This document shows positions 9,306 to 18,370 of a stretch of DNA of 44,433 nucleotides, piece by piece. The notes under the pieces were generated by a model. It was not told where the DNA came from, did no database searches, and saw only the letters and a program-made list of their open reading frames with translations. A program made the translations under genes and the position numbers. Position 1 is the stretch's first letter; each line of letters begins with the position of its first letter. Origin of the DNA: JAQUCI01 sp964553255 (lineage in GTDB: Bacteria > Bacillota_I > Bacilli_A > Erysipelotrichales > Erysipelotrichaceae); contig CAZKJS010000008.1 in NCBI GenBank assembly GCA_964553255.1, positions 1 through 44,433 of the forward strand, read 5' to 3'.

Positions 9306-9314
9306 ATTATATCA
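9306..9314 (-). promoter_or_regulatory. Extended -10 promoter for the rfbA operon
   Basis: On the minus strand the sequence reads TGATATAAT, an extended -10 box (TGn plus a perfect TATAAT). Transcription would begin near 9299, leaving a short leader of about 15 bases before the rfbA start at 9284. No good -35 box lies at the usual spacing (GTGACA is 19 bases upstream), as expected when the TGn extension is used. Confidence 0.6.
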
Positions 9315-9405
9315 TAATAAATATTATCATTGTCACAAGTTATTGTCTTGTGTTGAGAAGAGATTAAATTAAGTTTTCTATCTTTTTTCGATAACCTTGG
9401 TTTCA

Positions 9406-9434
9406 TTGCTTTTAATAGATGTATGATATATAAT
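9406..9434 (+). promoter_or_regulatory. Candidate promoter for the YfhO-led operon
   Basis: TTGCTT (9406-9411) and a perfect TATAAT (9429-9434) are separated by 17 bases. The start of transcription would be near 9441, giving an untranslated leader of about 88 bases before the ATG at 9529. This promoter is back-to-back with that of rfbA, so both halves of the surface locus start from the same 244-base intergenic region. Nothing else was recognised in that gap. Confidence 0.5.
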
Positions 9435-9528
9435 CAACTACGTAATGTAAGTAATTAGTGTTTCTTTTTAAACAAGGATTTGTCTTTAGAACTATTAATT
9501 AGTAATTGATATCATATAAAGGATAGTT

Positions 9529-11793
9529 ATGAAATACTTAAGAACTTTTGTAAAAGAGAATAAAAATGTCATCGTAATGACATTAGTGTTTTGTATTGTT
9601 GTTTTTTTCGAATTTTTGTTTTTAAACAAGAAATTTGAGTTCGCTGCCGATCAACAACTTCAATATCATCTGTTTTATGAAGAATGGATTCGGTTATTGA
9701 AGGATTTTATAAAATCAGGTGAATATCCTTTTTTCTCTTGGTACACATTTTTAGGAACTGATTTCTGGGCTTCCAAATCATATTATGTAACAGCGGATAT
9801 CTTCTTACCTTTGATTGTTTTTGCGGTCACTTTCTTAGGTAAAAACATAAGTGGAGTAATGCTTTATATTACAATCTTATTAGTTGTTATTTCGGCAATA
9901 AGTATGCGGTCATATCTTTCGATTATGCATGTTAAAGACAAACGCACAAAAGATATGATAGCGTTCATTTATGCGGCTTCAGGAATCATAACTTTATATT
10001 ATGGTAATTACATGTTTCATCGTTTCTATGCTTTATTACCGTTTTTGTTTATTGGTGTTGAAAACTATCTAAATAAAAAGAAACTAGTAATGTTTGCGAT
10101 CATGGTTTTCATATTGTTACTTCAGAACTATTATTTTATGTTTCCAACTTCGATTTTCTTGATTGGATACTATATTTGTTCTTATTTAACTAAGAAAAAA
10201 GATAAATTATTAAAAATATTGATTAGTGCTGTCCCACTTATTATTTCATTTGTGGTTGGTGTCTTTCTTGCTTCTTTCGTAATTGTTCCAACTATATTAT
10301 ATATGACAGGTAATGCTAGAATTGGAACGGGTTTTACGGGTATTTTATGGGATTTAAGAGTTTATGTAGGTTTTTTATTTAGTTATTTTACTTCACCATT
10401 TAATATGTGGACATCAGTACCGTATATGTTTTATAGCGGTTATGATGCGCACGGCTATTGGTATTCATTGTATACATCGGTTTTTACATTAGTTGTAATA
10501 ATGGGTGTTTTTAAATATAAGAAGCAGAACAATTATCATTTCTTCATATATTATCTTGTTTGTTTAGTGGCGTTGTTGATTAAACCATTAAGTGCTATTA
10601 TGCATGGATTAAGTGGCGCAAGCTTTAGATGGAGCTTTCTTTTAGTTTTCTTACAATTGTTTTTGGTCGCAACAATCATAGATAATAAAGAGAATGAGAA
10701 ATACTATTATCGCAAATTCTCAGGATATATTGTGATAGCTCTGGTTGGTTTGATAGTTCTAAATTACGGTGATTTTTCTGAAATAATAAAACATCAAACA
10801 CAATTAATTGTTGCAGCGATAGGAGTAATGGTTGGTTATATATATTTGTATATGCTTAATAGAGGAAAAATTTGGTTAATAGCTATTATGATCTTTGTTG
10901 AAATGACAATTGTAAATTTCGCATCGATATACTTAAAAGCATCAGACTATTACTATTATGTTGAACCAATAAATAAAGAGTATGTTAACTACTATCTGCA
11001 TACTCCAGACAATCAACTACAACGTATTTATATATCACCAGAACTTTTACTACCAACATCGGTTTTAAACTTAAATCAAGCTATCCATTATAATTATATG
11101 AGTACAACATCTTATGATTCAACTTATGCGCCAGCATTAACTGAATTTTTATCATGGCAGTTTAGTGAAATGTATAATGTTTTTGATTTATCTAATCCGC
11201 GGATCTTACAATTACTTGGAGTTAGATATATTGGTGTTTATGATGAAGAAGATTTGCCTACTCATCAAGAAGGCTATGTGTATAGTTTTGACTTAAATGC
11301 ATTTAAAATGTATGAAATGAATGATTATAACAGTATAGCTCATACTTTCACTAACTTCATATCAAAATCTACCTTTATAGGCATTGATGATAAAAACCAG
11401 TTTCCTTATAACGATGTTCTAATTATAAATGATGAAGATATGGAAGCTGTTAAGGACCTTGGTCATAATATTAAAAATCAGTTTATTGTTTATGAACATT
11501 CAAATAATTGGTTTTATGGTCAAATAAGTGTTGATTACGATTCGGTGCTTTTTGTGGCTACACCGTATTCATCGGGTTGGCGTGTTTATGATGATGATAA
11601 TAAGCAATATCAAACCATTAGTGTTGATGGTGGTTTTTTAGGCGTTATTATAGATAAGGGAACCACGAATCTGAATTTCCGATATATCACACCTGGATTT
11701 AAGCTTGGAACACTTATGTCAGGTGCTGGGTTAATCATGTTTTTAGTACTGATTTATAATGATAGAAAATTGATTAATAAAAACTCAATGTAA
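9529..11793 (+). CDS. YfhO family polytopic membrane glycosyltransferase (GT-C-like)
   Basis: A 754-residue membrane protein with a dozen or so helices, one last C-terminal helix (about 730-748), and a large extracellular domain (about 470-725) between. The opening YHLFYEEWIRLLKDFIKSGE with SWYTFLGTDFW, and the closing YSSGWRVYDDDNKQYQTISV with GGFLGV, are characteristic of the YfhO family. B. subtilis YfhO works with a CsbB-type GT2 and a GtcA-type flippase to put a sugar on lipoteichoic acid outside the cell. Here a CsbB-like GT2 follows immediately (11911) and a GtrA protein is in the divergent operon (1506). It probably transfers a sugar from undecaprenyl phosphate to a surface polymer; the acceptor is unknown. 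Confidence 0.87.
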   Translation: MKYLRTFVKENKNVIVMTLVFCIVVFFEFLFLNKKFEFAADQQLQYHLFYEEWIRLLKDFIKSGEYPFFSWYTFLGTDFWASKSYYVTADIFLPLIVFAVTFLGKNISGVMLYITILLVVISAISMRSYLSIMHVKDKRTKDMIAFIYAASGIITLYYGNYMFHRFYALLPFLFIGVENYLNKKKLVMFAIMVFILLLQNYYFMFPTSIFLIGYYICSYLTKKKDKLLKILISAVPLIISFVVGVFLASFVIVPTILYMTGNARIGTGFTGILWDLRVYVGFLFSYFTSPFNMWTSVPYMFYSGYDAHGYWYSLYTSVFTLVVIMGVFKYKKQNNYHFFIYYLVCLVALLIKPLSAIMHGLSGASFRWSFLLVFLQLFLVATIIDNKENEKYYYRKFSGYIVIALVGLIVLNYGDFSEIIKHQTQLIVAAIGVMVGYIYLYMLNRGKIWLIAIMIFVEMTIVNFASIYLKASDYYYYVEPINKEYVNYYLHTPDNQLQRIYISPELLLPTSVLNLNQAIHYNYMSTTSYDSTYAPALTEFLSWQFSEMYNVFDLSNPRILQLLGVRYIGVYDEEDLPTHQEGYVYSFDLNAFKMYEMNDYNSIAHTFTNFISKSTFIGIDDKNQFPYNDVLIINDEDMEAVKDLGHNIKNQFIVYEHSNNWFYGQISVDYDSVLFVATPYSSGWRVYDDDNKQYQTISVDGGFLGVIIDKGTTNLNFRYITPGFKLGTLMSGAGLIMFLVLIYNDRKLINKNSM

Positions 11794-11910
11794 TTATTAA
11801 CTAGACAGTATTTTATGTTAATATTTAGTTGAAATAAAAAGAATCTTGATTTTGAGCATCAGAAAGGGATATAACGTAGTTATTTAATCCTATTGTTATA
11901 TGGTAAGTAT

Positions 11911-12837
11911 ATGTTGTCTGTGATTGTTCCGGTAATGAATGAAGAAAAAAACATCAAAATAATGGTGGAGCGTTTAGCTGAAGTTTTAAACAGCAAAAAA
12001 ATAACTTATGAAGTAGTTTTTGTTGATGATGGCTCAAAGGATAAAAGTGTCGAAGCTATCAAAGAATGTTCTATTAAGGATGACCATATCAAAGGGATAA
12101 CATTTACTCGTAACTTTGGTAAAGAAGCAGCTATAATGGCTGGTTTACAAGCATCAAAAGGTGATTGCTGTGTGGTTATTGATGGAGATTTACAACATCC
12201 CATAACAACGGTTGTTGAAATGTATAATCTATGGCAAGAAGGGTATGAAATAATTGAAGGAGTTAAAAATGAAAGAGGAAAGGAAAATTTCCTATATAAA
12301 ATTTTCGCAAACTCGTTTTATAAATTAATAAGTAAGTATATTGATATAGACATGAAGTCTTCATCGGATTTCAAATTAATTGATAGAAAAGTAGTTGATG
12401 TTTTATTGTCTTTACCTGAAAAAAACAGATTTTTCCGTGCATTAACCTTTTGGTTTGGGTATCGCTCCATAAATGTATATTATCAAGTTGAACCACGTCT
12501 TTATGGAGAAACAAAGTGGAATGTATCTTCACTTTTTAAATACGCTATAAATAATCTTACTGGATTTACGTCTGCGCCGCTACACCTAGTTACATTTATG
12601 GGTTTGATATTTTTAATTTTATCAGTTTTATTAAGTGTACAAACTCTTTATAACTTAGCTGTGGGAAATGCTGTTGAAGGCTTTACAACGGTAATAATTC
12701 TTATACTTATCACTGGTAGCTGTATCATGTTAAGTCTAGGTATAATCGGTATTTATATTTCTAAAATATACAATGAGATAAAGAACCGTCCGTTATATAT
12801 CATTAATGAGTATATCAACATCAATGAGCAGCTATGA
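11911..12837 (+). CDS. GT2 glycosyltransferase, CsbB/GtrB-like polyprenyl-phosphate sugar synthase
   Basis: A 308-residue GT2 protein with a catalytic domain (about 1-225) and two C-terminal membrane helices (about 228-252 and 260-288), the layout of CsbB, GtrB and dolichol-phosphate-mannose-synthase-like enzymes. Motifs: SVIVPVMNEEKNIKIMVERL, FVDDGSKDKS, the DxD in VVIDGDLQHP, and SSDFKLIDRKVV typical of the subfamily. Such enzymes load a sugar from a nucleotide donor onto undecaprenyl phosphate. It follows the YfhO gene, its expected partner. The start is uncertain: ATG at 11911 has only GGTAAG as a weak, close ribosome binding site, and the in-frame TTG at 11893 has none. It ends with TGA, showing that TGA is a stop here. 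Confidence 0.88.
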   Translation: MLSVIVPVMNEEKNIKIMVERLAEVLNSKKITYEVVFVDDGSKDKSVEAIKECSIKDDHIKGITFTRNFGKEAAIMAGLQASKGDCCVVIDGDLQHPITTVVEMYNLWQEGYEIIEGVKNERGKENFLYKIFANSFYKLISKYIDIDMKSSSDFKLIDRKVVDVLLSLPEKNRFFRALTFWFGYRSINVYYQVEPRLYGETKWNVSSLFKYAINNLTGFTSAPLHLVTFMGLIFLILSVLLSVQTLYNLAVGNAVEGFTTVIILILITGSCIMLSLGIIGIYISKIYNEIKNRPLYIINEYININEQL

Positions 12838-12979
12838 CTAGATTATAATCTAAAATGCAAATAAGCTATTTTTACTTTATAAATTTAGTAAATGAAGGCG
12901 TTTGATATTATGATTCATTGTAAAGGCTTATAAAGATAGAATTCAAACAAATACCAATCTAAACTCGGAGGTAGAAACA

Positions 12980-13945
12980 ATGGATAAGATAGCGATTTTA
13001 ATACCTTGTTATAATGAAAGTCAAACTATTAAAAAAGTAGTTTTAGATTGGAAACAGGCACTACCAGAAGCGGTAATATATGTTTATGATAACAATTCAA
13101 ATGATAATACGGATGAGATTGCTCGAAGTGTTGGTGCAATAGTTAAATATGAGTATCAACAAGGAAAAGGTAATGTCATACGGCGTATGTTTCGTGAAAT
13201 AAAGGCTCAGGTATATATAATGGTTGATGGCGATGATACTTATCCTGCTGAGTGTGCTGCGAGTATGGTAGATCTTGTCATTAATAGACAATCTGATATG
13301 GTTATAGGTGATCGCTTATCTTCAACATACTTTACACAGAATAAACGCTTGTTTCATAATTTTGGCAACTCTCTTGTACGCTGGGCGATTAACATCTTAT
13401 TCAAATCAAATATAAAAGATATAATGACTGGTTGTCGTGCATTTAGCTATGAATTTGTTAAAACCTTCCCTGTTTTGTCGGCAGGATTTGAAATTGAAAC
13501 TGAAATGACTATTCATGCATTGGATAAAAATATGAAAATTGATAATATAGTTATTGATTACCGTGATCGACCAGTTGGAAGCGAATCAAAACTTAATACA
13601 ATTGTTGATGGTTATAAAGTGATCAATACAATAATTAACTTGCATAGAAACTATAAACCTTATTCATTTTTTGGATTGATTGCGATAGGTCTTTTTTTAT
13701 TATCAGCGGTTTTCTTTATACCAATATTTATAGAGTTTATTAAAACTGGTATGGTACCTAATTTTCCAACACTAATAGTTTGTGGTTTTACAGTCATGGC
13801 GTCTCTTCTTTCATATTTCACTGGATTGCAGTTACAGAATTCAGTACAAAATAGCAAACAAAGTTTTGAGCTTCAAAGAATAAGAGTTTATTCAGAATAC
13901 AGCGAGTTAATCAAACATGAGAAAGATAAAAGAGATGCGGGATAG
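12980..13945 (+). CDS. GT2 glycosyltransferase, dolichyl-phosphate-glucose/mannose-synthase-like
   Basis: A 321-residue GT2 enzyme with a catalytic domain (about 1-220) and two C-terminal helices (about 228-250 and 260-283). Motifs: ILIPCYNESQTIKKVV, VYDNNSNDNTDEIA, MVDGDDTYPAE (metal-binding Asp), MTGCRAFSYEFV and YRDRPVGSESKLNT. These place it in the DPM/DPG-synthase-like group that makes a polyprenyl-phosphate sugar. It differs clearly from the preceding CsbB-like enzyme, so two different lipid-linked sugars may be made. The start follows GGAGG at good spacing. Its 3' end overlaps the next, GT-C-like, gene by 29 bases, which suggests the two form a donor/transferase pair. Confidence 0.87.
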   Translation: MDKIAILIPCYNESQTIKKVVLDWKQALPEAVIYVYDNNSNDNTDEIARSVGAIVKYEYQQGKGNVIRRMFREIKAQVYIMVDGDDTYPAECAASMVDLVINRQSDMVIGDRLSSTYFTQNKRLFHNFGNSLVRWAINILFKSNIKDIMTGCRAFSYEFVKTFPVLSAGFEIETEMTIHALDKNMKIDNIVIDYRDRPVGSESKLNTIVDGYKVINTIINLHRNYKPYSFFGLIAIGLFLLSAVFFIPIFIEFIKTGMVPNFPTLIVCGFTVMASLLSYFTGLQLQNSVQNSKQSFELQRIRVYSEYSELIKHEKDKRDAG

Positions 13946-15539
13946 ATTTCAAGGTTGGCTTTTGAAAGTCACAAGTATTCGCTTAATTTATATTGTTGCT
14001 ATCTTGCTGATAGGGATATTATTTGTCATGTCACTTTCATCAAGGAAATTTTACCCTTATCTAATTATCATAGTAATAGTTCTTTTTTTGTTTATATTTA
14101 GACCTAGTTCAAGTTTATATAAGATAAAACTCGAAGAGAAAAGCGCAATAAAAGATATTTTTACTGTGGGTATAATCATATCAACAATTATTGTTTGTAT
14201 AATACCAATGAGTAAGCTTCCGCTTTGGAATGGAGAGAGTCCTGATCATCGCAATCAATATGAACTGATGGCAGAGAATATTCTGCAAGGTCGTTTATCT
14301 TTTGATTATGGTGATGAAGAACAATTAATGCAACTAAACAACCCGTATGACCCTAATGAAAGATCAGAAACAGGTGTAACTTTCCATTGGGATCACGCTT
14401 TTTATAATGGCAAATATTATATGTATTTTGGTGTAGTGCCAGTGTTTTTACTATTTTTACCATATAGAATAATAACAGGCACAGCACTAACTACATATCA
14501 TGCAACTCAGATATTTGTAATGGCGATCATTGTTGGAATTTTTGCGTTGTTTAAACTATTAGCTAAGTTGTTTTTTAAAAATCTACCTTACACAATATTT
14601 GTATTTCTTGCTGTTGCTTTCTCGGTTATGAGTGTGTGGTACAGCATTGCTGAGCCTGCGTTATATTGTACTGCAATTACCGCAGCTATTGCTTTACAAG
14701 TATGGAGTCTTTATTTTTTCATAAGAGCTGTTTGGCTTGAGCAATTACATAATAGGCAACTAATTTTAGCGGGAATTGGAGCTTTTTTAGGAGCGCTTGT
14801 TTTTGGTTGTCGTCCAACTATTGCTTTAGCTAATATACTGGTTGTACCAATGTTATTTGTTTATCTACGACAGAAAAAAATAACTTTTAAGCTACTTAAA
14901 CAGTTGATTTTGACCGCATCACCATATCTTATAATTGCGATTGCTTTGATGATCTATAATTATGTTCGTTTTAAAAATCCTTTTGAATTTGGTCAAGCTT
15001 ATCAGTTGACGGTTGCTGATCAATCACAATATGGATTCACAATTAGTTTTTCTTCAGTTTTGAATGTGATTAATAACACTTGGGATAATTTATTTGGTAG
15101 AAGCAATATCGTTCCGTTTTTCCCTTTTCTATATTTTAGTGGTGTTTTCATTAATTTTCCGATTTTGTTTTTATCGTTTAGTGCTTTAGATACGAAAGTT
15201 CGTGAGGCTATAAAACAAGCAAAATTGAGTGGTTTAATGATAGGTTTTGTGATTACGATACTTGTTGTTACCGTGATGGAAATTGTCATGACTCCATATC
15301 TTCTTGAACGTTATCGTATGGATCTTTACTTTTTGGTTGGTATCATGTGTTTTATTAGTATTGGATTTCTATTTAGTATTAGTACACCTAAACAGCGAAA
15401 TCTTTTGAGCTTAATGGTTACTATCTTAGCCACTATAACAATAATATCAAGTTGTTTGCTATATTTACGGCAAGTTTGGGTTTATTACCCCGACCAAATC
15501 AATGAACTAGGTCAGATACTATTATCATGGCGATATTAG
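13917..15539 (+). CDS. Polytopic membrane protein, probable GT-C glycosyltransferase
   Basis: A 540-residue protein with about 10-12 hydrophobic helices. Between helices 3 and 4 (about residues 100-170) lies an external loop with MAENILQGRLSFDYGD, NNPYDPNERSETG and HWDHAFYNGKYYMYFGVVP. This resembles the first catalytic loop of GT-C membrane transferases, which use polyprenyl-phosphate sugars. I know this loop pattern from uncharacterised Bacillota membrane proteins but cannot name a tested member. It overlaps the preceding lipid-sugar synthase gene by 29 bases, supporting a pair. An internal ATG at 13935 would shorten the product by six residues and cut the overlap. Acceptor unknown. Confidence 0.7.
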   Translation: MRKIKEMRDRFQGWLLKVTSIRLIYIVAILLIGILFVMSLSSRKFYPYLIIIVIVLFLFIFRPSSSLYKIKLEEKSAIKDIFTVGIIISTIIVCIIPMSKLPLWNGESPDHRNQYELMAENILQGRLSFDYGDEEQLMQLNNPYDPNERSETGVTFHWDHAFYNGKYYMYFGVVPVFLLFLPYRIITGTALTTYHATQIFVMAIIVGIFALFKLLAKLFFKNLPYTIFVFLAVAFSVMSVWYSIAEPALYCTAITAAIALQVWSLYFFIRAVWLEQLHNRQLILAGIGAFLGALVFGCRPTIALANILVVPMLFVYLRQKKITFKLLKQLILTASPYLIIAIALMIYNYVRFKNPFEFGQAYQLTVADQSQYGFTISFSSVLNVINNTWDNLFGRSNIVPFFPFLYFSGVFINFPILFLSFSALDTKVREAIKQAKLSGLMIGFVITILVVTVMEIVMTPYLLERYRMDLYFLVGIMCFISIGFLFSISTPKQRNLLSLMVTILATITIISSCLLYLRQVWVYYPDQINELGQILLSWRY

Positions 15540-15647
15540 TATTATTAGTCAGCACAGATAAGTACTTTTGCTTAAACAAGGTTGAATATCGTGATTATTT
15601 ATTTCATACAATCATAGCGTTTTAATATAGTAATACCATCATTACTT

Positions 15648-15656
15648 TGATAAAAT
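15648..15656 (+). promoter_or_regulatory. Possible extended -10 promoter before the DHHW gene
   Basis: TGATAAAAT is one mismatch from an extended -10 box and sits 16 bases before the ATG at 15672, so any leader would be very short. No -35 box is visible. The 132-base gap (15540-15671) otherwise shows no recognisable element. Confidence 0.3.
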
Positions 15657-15671
15657 GATATAGGTGATACT

Positions 15672-16919
15672 ATGAACACTAAATACAACACTCTTCGTAA
15701 CTTATTACTTGTATTGATCGTAATTATATCGTTAGTTGGAATATCAGTTTATCTTGTTTTTTTTAAGGAACCAATTGTTGTATCAACACAAGAGAAAAGA
15801 AATATGACTAATTTCTCAGAAATAAAGGATACATCTTTTCTTGATGGGACGTTTCAATCAGTGCTTGATAGTGCTTTTGCCGATCAGTTTATTTATCGAT
15901 ACGATATTGTTAAGATCAAAAACATACTTGATGTAAAAGCTTCAGAGTTGTTTGTACCAAGATCGGATGATGAATATAAACTTACAAAAGTTGGAGATAC
16001 TCCAATAACAAGAGTAGGTAATTCGTACTACATGATTAATAGTTTATTTTATGATTATGATAATAACCTTGAAGAAAGATTTTTAAGAAGAGCGGATCAA
16101 ATCAATAAACTAGCGCAAGATTACCCCAACATTGGGATTTATGTTTATAAACCAACACAAGGACATGAAACCAGTATATTTGATCAAGCAAATGGAGTTA
16201 AAACATTTGGTGAGTATTATAGTAGTCTTTTAAAGGATAATTTAGAAGTTCCTTATGCAGAACTAAAAATTAGAAACATAGATGATTATAAGAATTACTA
16301 TCTTCAATCAGATCATCATTGGTCATATCAAGGTAGTTATCAAGGTTATGTTGACATCGTGAGATTGATGTTTGGTGAACAAGAAAAGGTACTTGTACCC
16401 ACTGAGTTAAAGACATTTGATGACAAACTTATTTTTTCTGGTACGTTTTCTTCAAGGACTGGTTATGTTTATCCTGGTGAACTTTTCTATCTATATACGT
16501 TTGATCTTCCTGAATACTCAGTATATATTCATGGTGAGAAACAGAAAATACGTGATATGAACACTTTTGAAAAAGATATCGAGAATTTGGATTCTTTCTA
16601 TATGTATGGTACAGCAAACTATACTTATGGAGCTGATGTTGTTTATAAGTCAGAATATGATGACAAGGAAACTTTATTATTAATAGGTGATTCATACGCT
16701 GCTGCAGTTGAACCATTACTTATGGAACATTTCTCTACCATTTATTCAATACAACCAAAAGGTTACTTTTTAGATAATTGGCTTAGATTTAATTATGATG
16801 ATTTTTTAGCGGAACACAAGGTTGATAAAATATTGTTTATGTATACAGTTGAGTATTATTTTTACACAGATGAATATGGTGACCATGCGGAGTTATTTGA
16901 TGTTCATCGGAATAAGTAA
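15672..16919 (+). CDS. DHHW/AlgX-like SGNH-type protein, partner of the MBOAT acyltransferase
   Basis: A 415-residue protein with one N-terminal membrane anchor (about 9-32) and an extracytoplasmic domain. Two motifs define the group: SDHHWSYQGSYQGY (the DHHW box, about residues 214-227) and LLIGDSYAAAVEPLL (a GDS-type nucleophile block, about 335-349). This family, related to AlgX/AlgJ, usually stands next to an AlgI-type MBOAT, as here with the next gene 12 bases downstream. The known scheme is that the MBOAT exports an acyl (usually acetyl) group and the SGNH-like partner transfers it to polysaccharide. It likely O-acetylates the polymer made by this locus. AGGTGAT precedes the ATG. Confidence 0.85.
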   Translation: MNTKYNTLRNLLLVLIVIISLVGISVYLVFFKEPIVVSTQEKRNMTNFSEIKDTSFLDGTFQSVLDSAFADQFIYRYDIVKIKNILDVKASELFVPRSDDEYKLTKVGDTPITRVGNSYYMINSLFYDYDNNLEERFLRRADQINKLAQDYPNIGIYVYKPTQGHETSIFDQANGVKTFGEYYSSLLKDNLEVPYAELKIRNIDDYKNYYLQSDHHWSYQGSYQGYVDIVRLMFGEQEKVLVPTELKTFDDKLIFSGTFSSRTGYVYPGELFYLYTFDLPEYSVYIHGEKQKIRDMNTFEKDIENLDSFYMYGTANYTYGADVVYKSEYDDKETLLLIGDSYAAAVEPLLMEHFSTIYSIQPKGYFLDNWLRFNYDDFLAEHKVDKILFMYTVEYYFYTDEYGDHAELFDVHRNK

Positions 16920-16931
16920 AGGAGATTAGTT

Positions 16932-18329
16932 ATGTTGTTTAGTAGTTTAGTATTTCTTTTCGTATTTTTACCGCTGGTTATCTTAACTTATTACTTAGTT
17001 CCTATAAGAAGCTATCGTAATTTTGTTCTCTTAGTTTTTTCATTAGTGTTTTATGCTTGGGGAGAACCGGTTTATGTTGTGTTGATGGTTCTTGAGATAC
17101 TGATTAATTTTGTTTTAGCTCAGCTTATAGCACGAAACAATGATTTAAAGATAAAGCGGCTTTACTTAGTGATCACGATAATTATCGATTTGGGTTTATT
17201 AGGTTTTTACAAGTATTCAAACTTTTTAATAGATATCATAAATAATCTATTTGCGATGAACTTGTCGTTTATTGAGATATCGTTACCAATAGGTATAAGT
17301 TTTTATACTTTCCAAGTTTTATCTTATGTGATTGATGTTTTTCGTGGCAAGGTCAAAGTACAAAACAATATACTCAATTTAGCAACTTATATTACGATGT
17401 TCCCACAGTTGATCGCAGGTCCAATTGTAAGATATGAAACGATTGAAGACGAGCTTACAAATCGCAAAGAAAGCTTGTCAATGGTGGCTGATGGTATTAG
17501 AAGATTTATAATTGGACTTGGTAAAAAGATTATTATTGCCAATAATCTAGCTTTATTAGCAGAGAGTGTTTTTTTAAAGACTGAATTAGTTAACTACAAC
17601 TTCATGATTGCTTGGTTAGGAGCGATCAGTTATGCATTACAGATATACTTTGATTTTAGTGGTTACAGCGATATGGCAATTGGCTTGGGTAAAATCTTTG
17701 GTTTTAATTTCCTTGAAAACTTTAATTATCCTTACATTGCTAAGTCGATCACAGATTTTTGGCGTCGCTGGCATATATCATTATCATCATGGTTTAGAGA
17801 TTATGTTTATATACCGCTTGGTGGTAATCGGGTGAGTAAAGCGCGTTGGTATTTGAACATTATGATTGTTTGGATGCTAACGGGTCTATGGCATGGAGCA
17901 AGTTATAATTTTGTAGCTTGGGGATTATATTATGGTTTCTTCTTGATCATTGAAAAAGTATTTCTGTTGCGTTATTTAGAGAAAGTTAAAATACTCAATC
18001 ATGTATTTACATTAGTGGTTGTGATATTTGGTTTTGTTATTTTTAATAGTAGTGATCTTACTCAAATTCAATCATTCTTTACCAATATGTTTGCACAGTT
18101 ACCATATTTTGATAAAGCGTTTCTTGAGTCAAACAACTTGTTTTATCTTTTACCTTATCTTTTCATGGGTATTATAGCAGCCACGCCTTTATTTAATAGG
18201 ATCTTTAAGTTGCTTGATAAATCGTATTTTGGTATTGTATTTGACGCTTATTTGATCCTTGTTTTAGTGATTTGTATTGTATTCTTGGTTAATAGCAGCT
18301 ATAATCCATTTATTTATTTCCGTTTTTAA
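16932..18329 (+). CDS. MBOAT family O-acyltransferase (AlgI-like)
   Basis: A 465-residue membrane protein with about 11 helices. Clear MBOAT/AlgI marks: LPIGISFYTFQVLSYVIDVF, MFPQLIAGPIVRYE, YFDFSGYSDMAIGLGKIFG, DFWRRWHISLSSWFRDYVY and LTGLWHGASYNFVAWG, the last holding the catalytic His of the superfamily. It would pass acetyl groups from cytosolic acetyl-CoA across the membrane to the DHHW protein encoded just upstream. AAAGGAG precedes the ATG. The N-terminal SSLVFLFVFLPLVILTYYLV opening is typical. It is the last gene before an inverted repeat (18337-18359) and a new promoter. Confidence 0.94.
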   Translation: MLFSSLVFLFVFLPLVILTYYLVPIRSYRNFVLLVFSLVFYAWGEPVYVVLMVLEILINFVLAQLIARNNDLKIKRLYLVITIIIDLGLLGFYKYSNFLIDIINNLFAMNLSFIEISLPIGISFYTFQVLSYVIDVFRGKVKVQNNILNLATYITMFPQLIAGPIVRYETIEDELTNRKESLSMVADGIRRFIIGLGKKIIIANNLALLAESVFLKTELVNYNFMIAWLGAISYALQIYFDFSGYSDMAIGLGKIFGFNFLENFNYPYIAKSITDFWRRWHISLSSWFRDYVYIPLGGNRVSKARWYLNIMIVWMLTGLWHGASYNFVAWGLYYGFFLIIEKVFLLRYLEKVKILNHVFTLVVVIFGFVIFNSSDLTQIQSFFTNMFAQLPYFDKAFLESNNLFYLLPYLFMGIIAATPLFNRIFKLLDKSYFGIVFDAYLILVLVICIVFLVNSSYNPFIYFRF

Positions 18330-18336
18330 GCTAAAA

Positions 18337-18359
18337 TAGTAATCGTGAAAAGATTACTA
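18337..18359. repeat. 8-bp inverted repeat, hairpin without a U-tract
   Basis: TAGTAATC and GATTACTA form perfect arms around a 7-base loop (GTGAAAA), 8 bases after the MBOAT stop. The following bases (ACTTCACT) are not T-rich, so it is not a standard intrinsic terminator. It could be an mRNA-stabilising hairpin or a protein-binding site just upstream of the promoter at 18371. Confidence 0.5.
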
Positions 18360-18370
18360 ACTTCACTAAA

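Noticed and set aside
15020..15289. 89-residue minus-strand frame
   Set aside because: It is antisense to the conserved membrane protein at 13917-15539 and has low complexity; no start signal.
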